A DNA stretch of 64,000 bases from Planoprotostelium fungivorum (lineage: Eukaryota > Evosea > Variosea > Cavosteliida > Cavosteliaceae): assembly GCA_003024175.1 (NCBI GenBank), contig MDYQ01000006.1, forward strand, positions 186,001-250,000, read 5' to 3'. Positions 10,101 to 20,521 of this stretch are shown here, in pieces. The translations under genes were made by a program, and so were the position numbers. Every line of letters begins with the position of its first letter. Positions within the stretch are counted from its first letter, which is position 1. The notes under the pieces were generated by a model. The model was not told the DNA's origin, made no database searches, and worked only from the letters and a program-made list of their open reading frames with translations.

Positions 10101-12407
10101 GCTTCCCTCTTGGGTCCAGATGCCTCCAGATCAGAGATCTTCGCCTGAACGTTCTCCAATTTCTTCTTCCCTGCGGAAGCCTTCTCCACGAGCAAGTCTA
10201 GCTCGGCCTTCTTCAAGTTGAACTCCGCGCTGATCTCGTTGTACTTTGTACTGTAAGGCGCCAGCTCGGTCTGTCTCTCCTCGAGCTCCCTCTGAAATTC
10301 TGCCGTCTCCGATTGTAGAGAGGCGTAGATGGCATCGAGGGCTTTGGATGCCTTCTCCGACTCTTTCGTGAGCTTAACCTTCTCTGCTTCGAACCTCTCG
10401 ATGTCGTCACGGTTTCTCTGCAGGCCGTGCGTCTTCTCGTTGATCTTCTTGTTCTCGGCGGCGATGGTGTCGGTGATCTTCTTCTCTCTTCCTTTCAGAT
10501 GCTGGAGGGGAGTCAGACTGTCTCGTTGTAGATGGGATCGTCTCACCTTGATCTCCTCACGGTATTTGATGTCCTTTCTCTCGTAGACGGCGAATTCGGC
10601 CTTGGCATCGAGCATCTCCTTCTGAACCTTCTCGTACTGAGCTCTCGCCTTCTTCATCTGTTTCTCGATCTCTTCCAGTTCTTCCATTCCCTTCGAAGCC
10701 TTCTCCTTCTCCGCATCCAATTTGGCCTGGACCGCATTACGCTCGCTGACCACCTGAGATTTCGATGAGATTTCGATGAGATATCGCACGCCTCACCTTG
10801 GCCGTCTCTTCCTCCGCCGTCTGTCTTCTCAGTTGGTAGAGAACAAACTTCTTGTCGATAACCTCTCTTTCTCTCTTGAGAAATTCTTCGGCCTCGATCT
10901 TGGAAGATTCCAAACCTTCCACCTATTCGAATGAGAAGAGAAGGGGAAGAGTGACTTACCTCCTTCTCGGCGTGCTTCAGCCTGGACAATCTCTCGTTCC
11001 TCTCTCCCTCTGCAGTTTCCAAGTGGCTCTCCTGCTCTTGAATGAGAGGAACGTACTTGGATGTACCGATGATGTCCTCGAGGTACTCCAACATTCCCTC
11101 ATCGTGGGGAGTCTGAGCCTTTGGCTTCATCATGGCAATCTGCTCGACTTCTCCCTGCGTCGAGTGAGAAGTGAACGAGTGGTGAGGAAAAGTGTTCTTC
11201 ACCTGAAGGATGAGGAAACGGTTGTGGTCGAGATCGATTCCGTTGGAGCGTAACAAGAGAGAAACTTCCTCCCACTTGGCAGCCTTGTCATTGATGTGAT
11301 ACTTTGATGAATTGTTGTCGAATCCAGTACGAGTCACGACAAACTCGGAACCGGGCACGATGTCGTATTCATCACCATCCTATACAATGACATCTCAGTA
11401 TGTCTGAATGGTGAGAGGATAGGCAGGGCTCACCTTATCGATGATCATTTGAAAGTGAACGGACACTTTGCAGTAGCTGAGGTTGGGGTGCTTCTCGGAG
11501 CGGTGAATGAGCTCAGACACCTTGTTGTGTCGCAATTGTTTGGCCCTCTTTCCAAAGACGAAGAGCATGGCGTCGATGACATTGGATTTTCCACTTCCGT
11601 TGGGACCCACCACGGAAGAGAAACACTTTTACGAAATTTAAAATCGAAAAAACGCGGGAAACTTCACCTTGTGGAAAGGTCCGATGTCTTGTACACCTGC
11701 GTACGATTTGAAGTTTTCCAAGACCATCCTTGGAATCATCAGTCTGGATTTGGGCTTGTCAGGATCGCTCTGCATCACGTCAGTTGACCAAAGAACGACG
11801 GAGCTCTTTTCACCTGTGCCTGGCTGACGGAGGGTGCTGTCTTTGGAGTCGATTCTAACATGAAGTCCTCTTCGTACGTGATCTTGACTTGTGTTGATTT
11901 GACCTTCTCCTTCTGGCTGCTCTTCTCTTCCTCTTCTTCAGATTCTTCCTCTTTACGTGCTGTAGAGGTCTTGGCTGAGCGACCGCTGGATTTGGGTAAC
12001 TCCTCCTCTTCCTCTTCTTCTTCCAGAACGGGCGAAGGTGTCTTCTTCTGGCTGGCGGCAGACTTCTTCACTGGCTTCTTTGATTGTTTCGTGGGTTTTG
12101 TCTTCTTCACGGCAGCAGTCTTGGCGGTCTTCTTGGGTGGTGGCTTGGTCTCTTCTTCATCTTCCTCTGATTCAGATGATTTCACAACCTCTCGTTGGTC
12201 GTCAGATTCTTCATCTGATGATTGTTCAACGACTTTCTTCTTTGGAGATTGTTTCTTGGCGGCCGCCTTCGATTTCGCTGCGACCTTTTTCTTGGTGGGT
12301 AGTTCTTCCTCTGAATCAGACTCTTCAACGCTGGGAGCAGCAGTCTTAGACTTCATATCCTCTTCATCCGATGATGATTCTACCACTCTCTTCTTCTTCG
12401 GTGGCAT
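7152..12407 (-). CDS. SMC4: Condensin subunit SMC4
   Basis: ATPase core subunit of condensin, which compacts mitotic chromosomes. Reading from 12407: a lysine/acid-rich nuclear N-terminal tail of about 210 residues (MPPKKKRVVE...), Walker A GPNGSGKSNVIDAM (near 11600), a coiled coil, the hinge with GVKGRLGDLG and DTLVCQGIDVATKIGYGRG (near 9430-9830), a second coiled coil, the ABC signature LSGGEKTLSSLALVFALHHY (near 7500-7560) and Walker B PTPLYVMDE/IDAALDF (split by an intron at about 7440-7475). The order, and the matches EFMAGYG and TLGGDAELELVDS, identify SMC4 rather than SMC2. Roughly 15 short introns are needed. Two carry tandem CGTTGTAG octamers, and one holds a 22-nt minisatellite. 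It ends NGFGGVKLVEPSGEV and then a short tail. It is divergent from SKA1 across a 223-base promoter. Confidence 0.95.
7733..7774 (-). repeat. SMC4 intron carrying two CGTTGTAG octamers 22 nt apart
   Basis: On the minus strand the intron runs from GTCAGAATG to a CGTTGTAG that is its 3' splice site, joining KKR to LDEFMAGYG exactly as in other SMC4 proteins. A second octamer lies 22 nt upstream. Read through, the intron stays open, so naive translation inserts 14 foreign residues. Confidence 0.75.
8018..8110. repeat. Intronic 22-nt minisatellite, about 4 copies
   Basis: Four degenerate copies of a unit like AAGAAGARATTTCGTGGAAG plus AT. They lie inside the SMC4 intron that separates the DDEQLG exon from the exon starting with KYDEEEIEGE. 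This intron is about 140 nt, three times the usual length here, and the excess is the repeat. Confidence 0.8.
9339..9417. repeat. Tandem CGTTGTAG array, 22-nt period, within SMC4 intron
   Basis: CGTTGTAG starts at 9339, 9361, 9383 and 9405, exactly 22 nt apart, with spacers like ATGGAGAGATGGTA. It fills most of an SMC4 intron. On the coding strand the intron begins GTGAGTCTACAACG, so the first octamer abuts the 5' splice site in the opposite orientation. Confidence 0.9.
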
Positions 12408-12554
12408 CTGTATGAACAAAATGAATATGAAGAGGGTCAAGAGGGACGAACGTCTATGATTATTCTTCGTTCAATTACACAAGAAGATAAAACATACCTT
12501 GTGATGTCTCTGTGCGGATCAAGATGAAAACTTTGAATAATGGTCGTTCCACGA

Positions 12555-12581
12555 TTTTTGGCGGGAAAAAGGGCGGGAAAC
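12555..12581. promoter_or_regulatory. Paired E2F-like sites between SMC4 and SKA1
   Basis: TTTTTGGCGGGAAAAA is followed directly by GGGCGGGAAAC, in the 223-base gap between the divergent starts of SMC4 (12407) and SKA1 (12631). Both fit the E2F/DP consensus TTTSGCGGGAA. Shared cell-cycle control of two mitotic genes is a natural reading. Similar strings also occur inside exons elsewhere in this window, which lowers the certainty. Confidence 0.5.
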
Positions 12582-12630
12582 TTGACTCACGCGGGAGATT
12601 CAAATCTTCACATCACATCACCATCCGAAC

Positions 12631-13740
12631 ATGCAATCTCTCGGGACCTTCGAGAATGTCGTGTCTATACTCAACACACAGGTGAATGAATTGAAGACCT
12701 TGATGACTTTAAGAGGAGGTGAGGATGATTTAGTTACATCTTGTGTGAGTTGACGAAAGAATAGATTCCATCGACGACAGTGATGACGGTTTGGAGCGTC
12801 TCCAACAGACCATCGAATCAATCGAGGCCTCGATGTCTGAAGTCAGTGGAATGATCGAGGGAGAGAAACGATACATCTCAAAGAGTCTGGAATTCAAGGC
12901 CAAAGCACAGGAACAGAGAGATCTAGTGTCATACATGATGGACCACCTGCCATCCAGTCTACCCAGCAGTGTGAAAGCTCAGGCAATACTCAACGTACCC
13001 ACCATAAAGCAATACAATCCATCCACGTCTCAAGACAAGGAAAAGTGAGCTGCATCGATCGAATTGCAATCCTCAATCGATGGCAGCATTCCACAGATCA
13101 ACTCCGTGGACGTTCCACAGAGCGTGCAGAAGGCACAGACTGCACAGCTTGTGCAACAACCTCTGAGAGAACTACCTCCGCCTGAACCTGTGAAGAAGTC
13201 GAAACCAAGGACGACTCCACCCAAGATGTCTCTCGTCACTCCTCAAGAATTAGAAGACACGCCCAAGTGATCATCTCTCACTTTTTTCACCTCCACCTGA
13301 CGACATGATCAGGTACATGAAAGGGAGGTTGACGATAGAGAAGATCAATCTGTCCATCGAAGAGCTGCAGTCTTTCGTCAATTCCAAATACAAGATATTA
13401 TCCACACCCCTGGCTAAGCTGACTGGTGATCCTTTAGTGAAATACAAGGTGAGAGATCTGTGCCATCTCATCTCATGACGCCTGACCCTCCCCAGGCTTA
13501 CAAAGACCTCGAGGTACATTCCACTTCCTCTATTTCGATTATTTGATTTATCTTATTGTTGACTCGTTGTAGACGAAAGACACGAGGGGAGTCTTCTTCT
13601 TCACCGACAACGACGCGTGGAAGAACACGAGCTGCGTGAAGAACGACACGACAGGGAAGGCCATTCTGGCCGTGTTGAGACATCTCAACCGAGTCAAAGA
13701 CATGGGAGGTACTCTCAAGCGCTACAACCTCTGTGAATAG
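12631..13740 (+). CDS. SKA1: Spindle and kinetochore-associated protein 1
   Basis: Microtubule-binding subunit of the SKA complex, which couples kinetochores to spindle microtubules. It assembles to about 255 residues, close to the animal protein. The N-terminal coiled coil (FENVVSILNTQVNELKTL, RLQQTIESIEASMSEVSG) would bind SKA2 and SKA3. A linker rich in Pro and Gln follows. The C-terminal winged-helix domain shows PKYMKGRLTIEKIN, SKYKILSTPLAKL, TKDTRGVFFFTDND and AVLRHLNRVKDMGGTLKRY, the diagnostic SKA1 pattern. Introns are at about 12720-12764, 13045-13090, 13269-13310, 13450-13495 and 13515-13572. The last one ends in CTCGTTGTAG as its 3' splice site. An AATAAA lies at 13791, and the convergent SH3 gene ends at 13805. 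Confidence 0.9.
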
Positions 13741-13804
13741 AAGACAGAAGCATCCTCTCCTCGTTGTAGAACAGAAGAGGATGTGAATGAAATAAATACG
13801 ACGT

Positions 13805-15662
13805 TTATGAATCGTCATCGTCATCATCATCATCATCTTGCATCTGAGTTTCATCCATGGAATCGGTCAGGCCCAATTTTGTAAAGAGGGCGTTCTTCGT
13901 CTTACTCTTGGCCAATTTCTGTTGTAAGGCTCGAATAGAAGACGAAACCTTCTCATCGTCAATCCATCACCAATTCATCGTGATGCATGATGCATGATGC
14001 AAGAGTCATATAAGTGTTCACCTTCTTCGTTGCTTTACGAATGACCGTCGTGTTCTTCTCTTCTTCTTCCTGCTGTTCTAATTCCTGTGGTTCGTACTGC
14101 TTCGATACCTTTGGTAGATCTCTCGTCTTCCCCGTGTCTTGAATGTAATTGGAGGGAAACCATCCACACTCCAATGTGCTACCACCTTCAGTCTCTCTCG
14201 TAATGAAATGTTCTATTGAAATGAAATATTCTATTGAAATGAAATATTCTATTGAAATGAAATTTTCTATTGAAAGAGAAATGTTCTATTGAAAGAGAAA
14301 TGTTCTATTGAAATGAAACTCACTTTAAATTCTGGCCTCTCCACCAGCCACCGTACTCTTCGTTGAGGTGGGCAATCTCATCGTTCAGCTGTCGGTGTCA
14401 ATTTCACATTCTAAAGTCATCGAATCACCGCAAATGAAAGCTCTTGGTCGTTTCTCGCCTTGTACGTGTACATCGCCTTCAAGATCTTGTAGCTCTCCAT
14501 CTCTTGCGGCTATAAATAGCATCAGTGTATCAGTGAGGAAATGTCGATGAAATCTACCTTCTCTTCTTCTTCGCTCGACTTATCGTCTTCTTCATCCGTC
14601 GTGTGACCTTCCAATTCCACAAACTGCTTCAAATGAATCGAGGGCACGAGTATTTGCGACTCCACCTCCTTCGCCTCCCTGGGTCGGCTCTCTTCGACTA
14701 CAACGGACTGAACTGTCGCCGGCTCATCGTCTTCGATCTGCGAATGCGAAGATGCGATGTGCCTCGTTGTAGATGGTGACGACTCGGGTGATGATTCGGG
14801 TGATTCTAAAGCGACGATACTCTTCGTAGAATCCTCCGCGAATTTCTTCTGAATGATCGGCGAATCTTCTATCTTTCTCTCCTTTCTCGCTGGACTTTCA
14901 GTGAATTTTCCGGTGATTTTCGGTGAATCTTCAGTCCCCTTGCTCTGCCTCAAGAGAGGTGACTCTGTCTTTTTCGGTGATGAGATCTGCACGATTGGTC
15001 ATCGAGACGTTCGGCACGTGTTCGTCACCTCTCGGCTCAGCCTCTTTGGACTGTCGTTCAATCTGGTCTCAGCTTTTTCACTCAAAGAAAATTGCACTCC
15101 TTTCTGATTCGATCATGAATCATGGATCGTTGACGATGGAAGACGATCACCTTCAACTCTCTCCTGGTTCTCTTCTTTTCGGACAGAGCTCGTAGTTCTT
15201 CTTCCTCTATGGCCAATAGATCTTGATCTTCCTGCATCTGTCTCTCTTCCGATCTTCTCCTAGCGAGTTCTGCGTCCTTTCTCTTCCTCTCCTCTTTCGC
15301 TAAGTCTCGTTGCATACTATTGACTGTTTCCATTGAGTATCACCATTATGATACCATCCATCGACGGACGATTAAGAGTCGAGTGGAATCGTGATGGATT
15401 GCTAATGCATGTAAATGTATACGCACCTCTTTGCTTGATCGATGAGCCGTATTTCTCTTTCGTCTTCGAATCTGCATTGGGATGTTTGGGTTTTGGTGGT
15501 CCTCCCTTCGGTTTAGACGGAGGTTTCATCTTTGGTAACTTTGGAGGTTGCTCCTCTGAAGGCAGGAGACCATTCGGGTCGTCCGTCTTCAACTACAGCA
15601 TCACATTAATCGAAAGTTGAGAGAAAAGAAGGACTCACTCGCTTAGAGCTGCAGCAACCCAT
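13805..15662 (-). CDS. SH3-domain protein with N-terminal dual-acylation motif
   Basis: Begins MGCCSSKR, which combines the Gly2 of N-myristoylation with Cys3/Cys4 suited to palmitoylation, so membrane anchoring is likely (inference). Then come a Lys/Pro-rich stretch (PPKLPKMKPPSKPKGGPPKP), a charged coiled coil (LAKEERKRKDAELARRRSEE), a long Ser-Pro disordered segment, and an SH3 domain: LKAMYTYKARNDQELSFADEL, GGWWRGQN and, after an intron, GWFPSNYIQ. The tail ends in a run of eight aspartates and serine. The layout (lipid anchor, Pro-rich, SH3) suggests an adaptor at the plasma membrane linked to actin or endocytosis. The gene ends 65 bases from SKA1, tail to tail. An intron splitting the SH3 domain holds a minisatellite. 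I cannot assign an orthologue. Confidence 0.75.
14211..14319. repeat. Intronic 18/19-nt minisatellite, 6 copies
   Basis: TTCTATTGAAATGAAATA starts at 14211, 14229 and 14247. The variant TTCTATTGAAAGAGAAATG follows at 14265 and 14284, and a final copy at 14303. The array sits in the intron that splits the SH3 domain. The variant units are 19 nt and cluster together, which indicates stepwise tandem duplication. Confidence 0.95.
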
Positions 15663-15831
15663 GCTGATGGCAATAGGAGATGTTTGAGATGATGTGTACC
15701 GCTTCGGAAAATGTCAACGTTGGGGTGCACTTGCGTAAATTCAAATTTCATCCACCAACAACAAGAGGCAGGATCATGAAGCATGAGAAAAGACAGAAAG
15801 GGTGATCTATTGTTAAATACAAGATGGAAAT

Positions 15832-16712
15832 TCAATCCACTTCTGAAGTTTGTGGTTTTTTGCTCAGTTCATAAGAGGGAACTGAGATGTGGGCCGTTGG
15901 TGAAATGAGACGATCCGATGTAATGTTGTGAAATGTAGGGTGATAATCGGCGTAGATGGTGTTGCCCAATAACGTCTCACGAGTCGTTTCAATGTCTATG
16001 TCATTCTGCCGAACGACTGTGACTTTCTTCTCCTTCGTCTCATCCTCTTTGGCTGTGGATGTGTGAGAAGATGGCGATAGAGTTCATTCTCTTCACTCAC
16101 GCTTGTCTATGCCCGTGTGTTCCCAACGTAAGTCTCGGTTGTAGAGGGCGATGGAGTCTGCATATACGTAGTCCCTCTCTTCGAGATAATACTTGGCCTC
16201 ACTGAGTTCGAGTCCTCCACAGTCTCTCGCGAATCTAAAGACATCTATCAGTCTCCATCTTGTGTATGAGAGAGCTCACCTCCTTATCATCTTTCTCATC
16301 ATCAGTTTCTTGGTTGCGATGACGTCTTCGGCCGTGGGAGGTGGTCGCCTTTGAGCGACAGAGGGGGAACAGGGTATGGCGAGGGTTCTTCTCGTGTATA
16401 TGTCTTCATTTCTTGCAAGACGATTGGCCATTCGGATGGCGTCGGACTGGTAGAGTGTGAGCTATCTCTCAATACGAATGGACTGGAACTCACTGTGACA
16501 TTGTATCGAAGACACAAACCCTGCATGCTGTCGGTGTGATGTACCGCGTGCCACAGGTGATTTCCTCGCTCATCATTCACTGGCTCTATGGGTATCTCTA
16601 TGCGCGCACGATGGGCGGATTCATCGCTGATATCATCGATGGTCTTGCCCCTGATGGTTTCAGCTGAGATGCTGTCGAATGTATTGACTCTCTTCTTCGT
16701 GAAGTCGGCCAT
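15832..16712 (-). CDS. Intracellular LysM-domain protein (LYSMD-like)
   Basis: The start at 16712 gives MADFTKKRVNTFDSIS. There is no signal peptide, so the protein is cytosolic or nuclear. A single LysM domain covers roughly residues 50-105: WHAVHHTDSMQGLCLRYNV, then after an intron SDAIRMANRLARNEDIYTRRTLAIP. The pattern (DSxxGLxxRYxV, AIRxANRL, LxIP) matches LYSMD1/2-type proteins rather than secreted chitin or peptidoglycan binders. The C-terminal half (RFARDCGGLELSEAKYYLEERDY) is helical and unassigned. The last exon starts about 16033 and ends SEVD-stop. In-frame codons continue upstream to 16793, so a longer N-terminus is possible. Head to head with UMP synthase across about 320 bases. 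Confidence 0.75.
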
Positions 16713-17033
16713 GATGATGGTTTGTGTTTGGTTGCGATGTGATCTGTTAAAATTTCGCGAGAAGACGCTCTCACGTGACATGACATTTTTCAAACCTATT
16801 TCTTTTTGAAATGAGATCTTTCACCGTCACGCAATACATCAAGAGTTGATGCAAGACATTGGTTTATACTTTTCTAGCGCGCACGATAAATTTGAAAGTG
16901 ATCATCGACATCGGATGAAAGATGGTGAACTAATCGACAGAAGGACACTTCTTATGTGATTATTTCATGGCAAACAGAGGTGGCGGAGTAGAGAAGCGAT
17001 ATTATAACGTGTGAAAGCTACTACATTAAATGA

Positions 17034-18990
17034 ATGACGGCTTTTCATAACACTACAACTCGACGACTCCTGTCGCCTTCTCAAAAATCTGACATCAACA
17101 TGGCGATCGAAACATTAGAGGACGTTGTATTAGAGCTGCACAGAATCAATGCTGTCAAGTTTGGACAATTCAAATTGAAATCTGGAGTCATTTCGCCGTT
17201 CTACATCGATCTCCGTCTCTTACCCTCTTACCCTCAACTGCTGAAGACTGTGGCCAAGTTCATGTGGCAGAAGGCTGAGATTGCCAACCGAGATCAATTA
17301 ACATTGACTGGTGTCCCTTATACCGCTCTTCCCATTGCCACCGCCATCGGTGAGTGTCATCGCTCACATCGACTTCTCCGTTCTTCATCACATCTGAAGA
17401 TCACAATCAGGTATCGATGAGAACCTTCCCGTGTTGATCGTGAGAAAAGAGAGGAAGGCTTATGGAACGGGCAACATGGTCGAGGGAGAGATCACAAAGG
17501 GAGTCACTCGCACTCTAATCTTGGAAGATGTCGTCACTTCGGGTGGTAGTGTATTGACGACGGCCAAGCAGTTGGAAGAGGAAGGCATCATCGTCGATCG
17601 TGCCGTCGTGTTCCTCAACCGTGAACAAGGTGAGGATGATGTTATGTATATGACGTCATCCATCTGATCGACGTTCACAGGAGGAAAGGAGAACTTGACG
17701 AAGGAGGGCTATGACCTCCGCTCCGTCATCGGCATCCGACAGGTCGGTTTCCATCATCTCATCCGAAGATTGTCTCACCATCCACAGGTATTAGACATCC
17801 TTCACACGAAGGGAAAGCTGTCCGACGAGCAATACAAACAAGCCATCGACTTCATCTCCGTCCCGGTGTGCATCCGCGGCATCGCGATGAACTGAGATGA
17901 ACTCATCTCTCCATCAGGTACCCCAACCCAACGCAGAGTCCACACCTGCCCCCGCCGCTGCTTCCCTGTCTTACACCGAGAGAGCAGCCAAGTCCAAGAG
18001 TGAACTCGGGGCCAAACTATTGAGACTGATGGACGAGAAGAAGACCAACCTGGCACTCGCCGCCGACGTCCTCCGTTCAGAAGAGCTCCTTCGCATCGCC
18101 GAGGAGGTTCGTGGAGAATCCGTGGGACAGATCTGACGTATTTGACAGGTCGGACCGGAGATCTGCATTCTGAAGACCCACGTGGACATACTGGAGGACT
18201 ACGAGCCAGGCTTCCCCGATCGATTGAGAGAGATCGCAGACAGACACAACTTCCTCATCTTTGAAGACAGAAAGTTTGCCGACATTGGTAACACCGTGAA
18301 GCATCAGTACAGCGGCGGTGTCCATCGCATTGCAAAGTGGTCTGACATCACCAACTCTCACATCGTGAGCGGTGCATCCAGCGTGGCCAGCCTCAAAGAG
18401 GTGAGTTCCCGCCAAAACGGAAGGTTTGAATTTTTAACGGTGGCAGGTCGGAAAGCCGTTGGGAAGAGGACTCCTGCTCATCGCTCAGATGAGCACGGCC
18501 GACGCGAACACTTCGGCTCAGACGGTGGAAAACTCGCTGAAAGCTGCGAGAGAACACGCTGATTTCGTCTTCGGTTTCATCTGTCAAGAGAAGATCGCCA
18601 AGGAGGTACGTTGTAGTTCGACATGCGATCATGATCATGATCGTGTTCATGATCATGATCATGATCGCGATCGTACAATGTGATGACGGGGTGCAGGCTG
18701 ATGATGTGGCCTTCGTTCACATGACTCCCGGAGTTCATCTACAACGAGAGGGAGATAACCAAGGACAACACTACAACACACCGCAGCACGTCATCACCCA
18801 GAAGAAGTGAGTGACTCACTCCTTCGATGATGATGATGACGATGATGGATGATCATCTGATCGGATGGCATCAGATGTGACGTGATCATCGTGGGCAGAG
18901 GCATCACAGAGTCCAACGATAGAAGAGGAGAGGCGAAGAGATACAGAGAGGCAGGATGGTCTGCCTACCAATCCACTCTCAACCACTAAA
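17034..18990 (+). CDS. UMPS: Bifunctional UMP synthase (OPRT-ODC)
   Basis: Catalyses the last two steps of de novo pyrimidine synthesis, orotate to OMP to UMP. The N-terminal orotate phosphoribosyltransferase shows [26 protein letters not shown] and the PRPP loop [12 protein letters not shown]. After a short Pro/Ala linker, the OMP decarboxylase domain shows [11 protein letters not shown], catalytic [19 protein letters not shown] and [14 protein letters not shown]-first order is that of animals, plants and amoebozoans. About seven introns. The one after [10 protein letters not shown] begins GTACGTTGTAG and contains a GATCAT-rich palindromic run. The exon reading HLQREGD carries a CTACAACG octamer. 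An in-frame second ATG at 17100 ([10 protein letters not shown]) is an alternative start. Stop at 18988-18990 with AATAAA a few bases on. Confidence 0.96.
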
Positions 18991-19062
18991 CCCGAATAAA
19001 TGAGTCTATTTTTACGTGTCCGTCTACAAGTCAGAGAAGAGAACGGAACAGGCCTACAGAGT

Positions 19063-20331
19063 TTATATCTGATCAGGTGTAGGAGCAGCTGTTGTTTCGG
19101 CGGGAACAGCAGTGTCCATGGGGGGAGGGGGTGTCGTTTTGGCGGGAACGGCAGTGTCCACGGCGGGAGGGATAGGGGAAGTTGCCTTCTGGACGGACAC
19201 GAAGCCGTAAGCGCCGGAGGCAAAGTTGAAGCCACCCGATCCAAAGTGAAACAATCTCTTTGTCGTCTCGTCGTAAATCGAGAAGATCTTCTCAAAGGCA
19301 GCGGAAGCTTGGTTGTATCTACATGTAAGTTGAGTCTCTGCGTTTTGTCTGTGTCTTTCACTCACTTGACCATGGAGTATTCGTAGCCTTCCTTCAGCTG
19401 TTGAGGGTCTAAGATGGGAGACATGATGCTGTAGCTGGCCGAGCACTTGCACTTCTCTTCGGTCTCCACGTCGAAACCGACTGAGGAGAAGTCACCGAAG
19501 AACTTGTCGACCGAAGAGGCGAATGTACCGAGAGGTCCCAAGCTGGCGGGGAAGGTGGCTCTTCTGTCTGATTTGAACGCACAGTCACCGGTGGAGTTGA
19601 AAGAGAAGACGAAAGAGGTGGGGGAGATCTTCGAGACGATCTGAAGAGGTCAGCCATTCGATTTCGACTGGATGAGGTCACCTGGTCCAGGCAAGATGTG
19701 GTACCTGCGATGTCTTGGATCTGAATGAAGTTTTGGCGGGAATCAACGACGTAGTGTACGGGGTGGGAGCCGAAGACGGGGTTGAAGTCACCGTCGGTAC
19801 CAAACGAGACTGTACCGCAGCTACCCTCGGTTACCCTGGAGATGAACTCGGACTGTTCAATGCGTCAGAGACGGAAAAGTCGTCAGAAGCTCACAAACTG
19901 TGCGGAGGTGAAACCTTCCGTGACGCTCTGCAGAGTCTTCACCGTTCGGATGCTTCTGACTTGCTGATGGAAGATGAGCGGGTGTCCCTGAGAGATGTCA
20001 CGCTCACCTCTACGATCCTCTTGTACTTGGGGTCTGATGCCATGGCGAAGAGGCGAGCGATGTCTCTGTAACGTGCGATCGAGTAGTCGTTCAGGATACC
20101 GTACTCGTGGTTCTTTCCACCGATGAAGTTGTTGAGGAAGCCGATGCTGCGATCATCACTGTCATCTCCGTTGATTCCCTCTCTGTATCTCAAAATGTTT
20201 CGAATGATGCTGAATCCGTCGTCGTTGCCGTCGAAATAGTTGTACAGGTCTCCGGTGAGGCTGGCTCGGTCGGTGAACGCTCCGGCCAGGCAGACTGATA
20301 CCGTACAGAGTAGAAGTAGAGTACGTCTCAT
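19063..20331 (-). CDS. Secreted protein of unknown family
   Basis: The signal peptide MRRTLLLLCTVSVCLAG is followed by a mature chain of about 340 residues over five or more exons. Visible segments are NYFDGNDDGFSIIRNILRY, QSVTEGFTSAQ, EFISRVTEGSCGTVSFGTD, HYVVDSRQNFIQIQDIAGT and KISPTSFVFSFNSTGDCAF. There are only a few cysteines (SCG, SCLD, GDCAF, EKCKC). The C-terminus is a Pro/Ala/Thr tail (SPIPPAVDTAVPAKTTPPPP) that could be glycosylated. The beta-rich middle and repeated phrases suggest an extracellular or lysosomal protein, but I do not recognise the fold. Tail to tail with UMPS, 72 bases apart. Three GGCGGGAA strings fall in its exons and encode ordinary residues there. Confidence 0.75.
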
Positions 20332-20521
20332 GGTTGGTCCTTGTCGTGAAGACAGATAATGAGGAGGAAGGGGAGCTGAGAGCAGCCATCTTGTGGGCGC
20401 TCTTCCAGCACCCGGATGTTGGGTGAATTTCAATGCGGGAGATGACTCGATATTGCGATTCAGACCGCGAATGACTCACTACAACGCGAACGGGTGATGA
20501 TGGACATGCGCTGAGCACGTG

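Noticed and set aside
19063-20331. E2F sites in the secreted-protein gene
   Set aside because: The GGCGGGAA strings are inside exons and code for normal residues; no promoter position.
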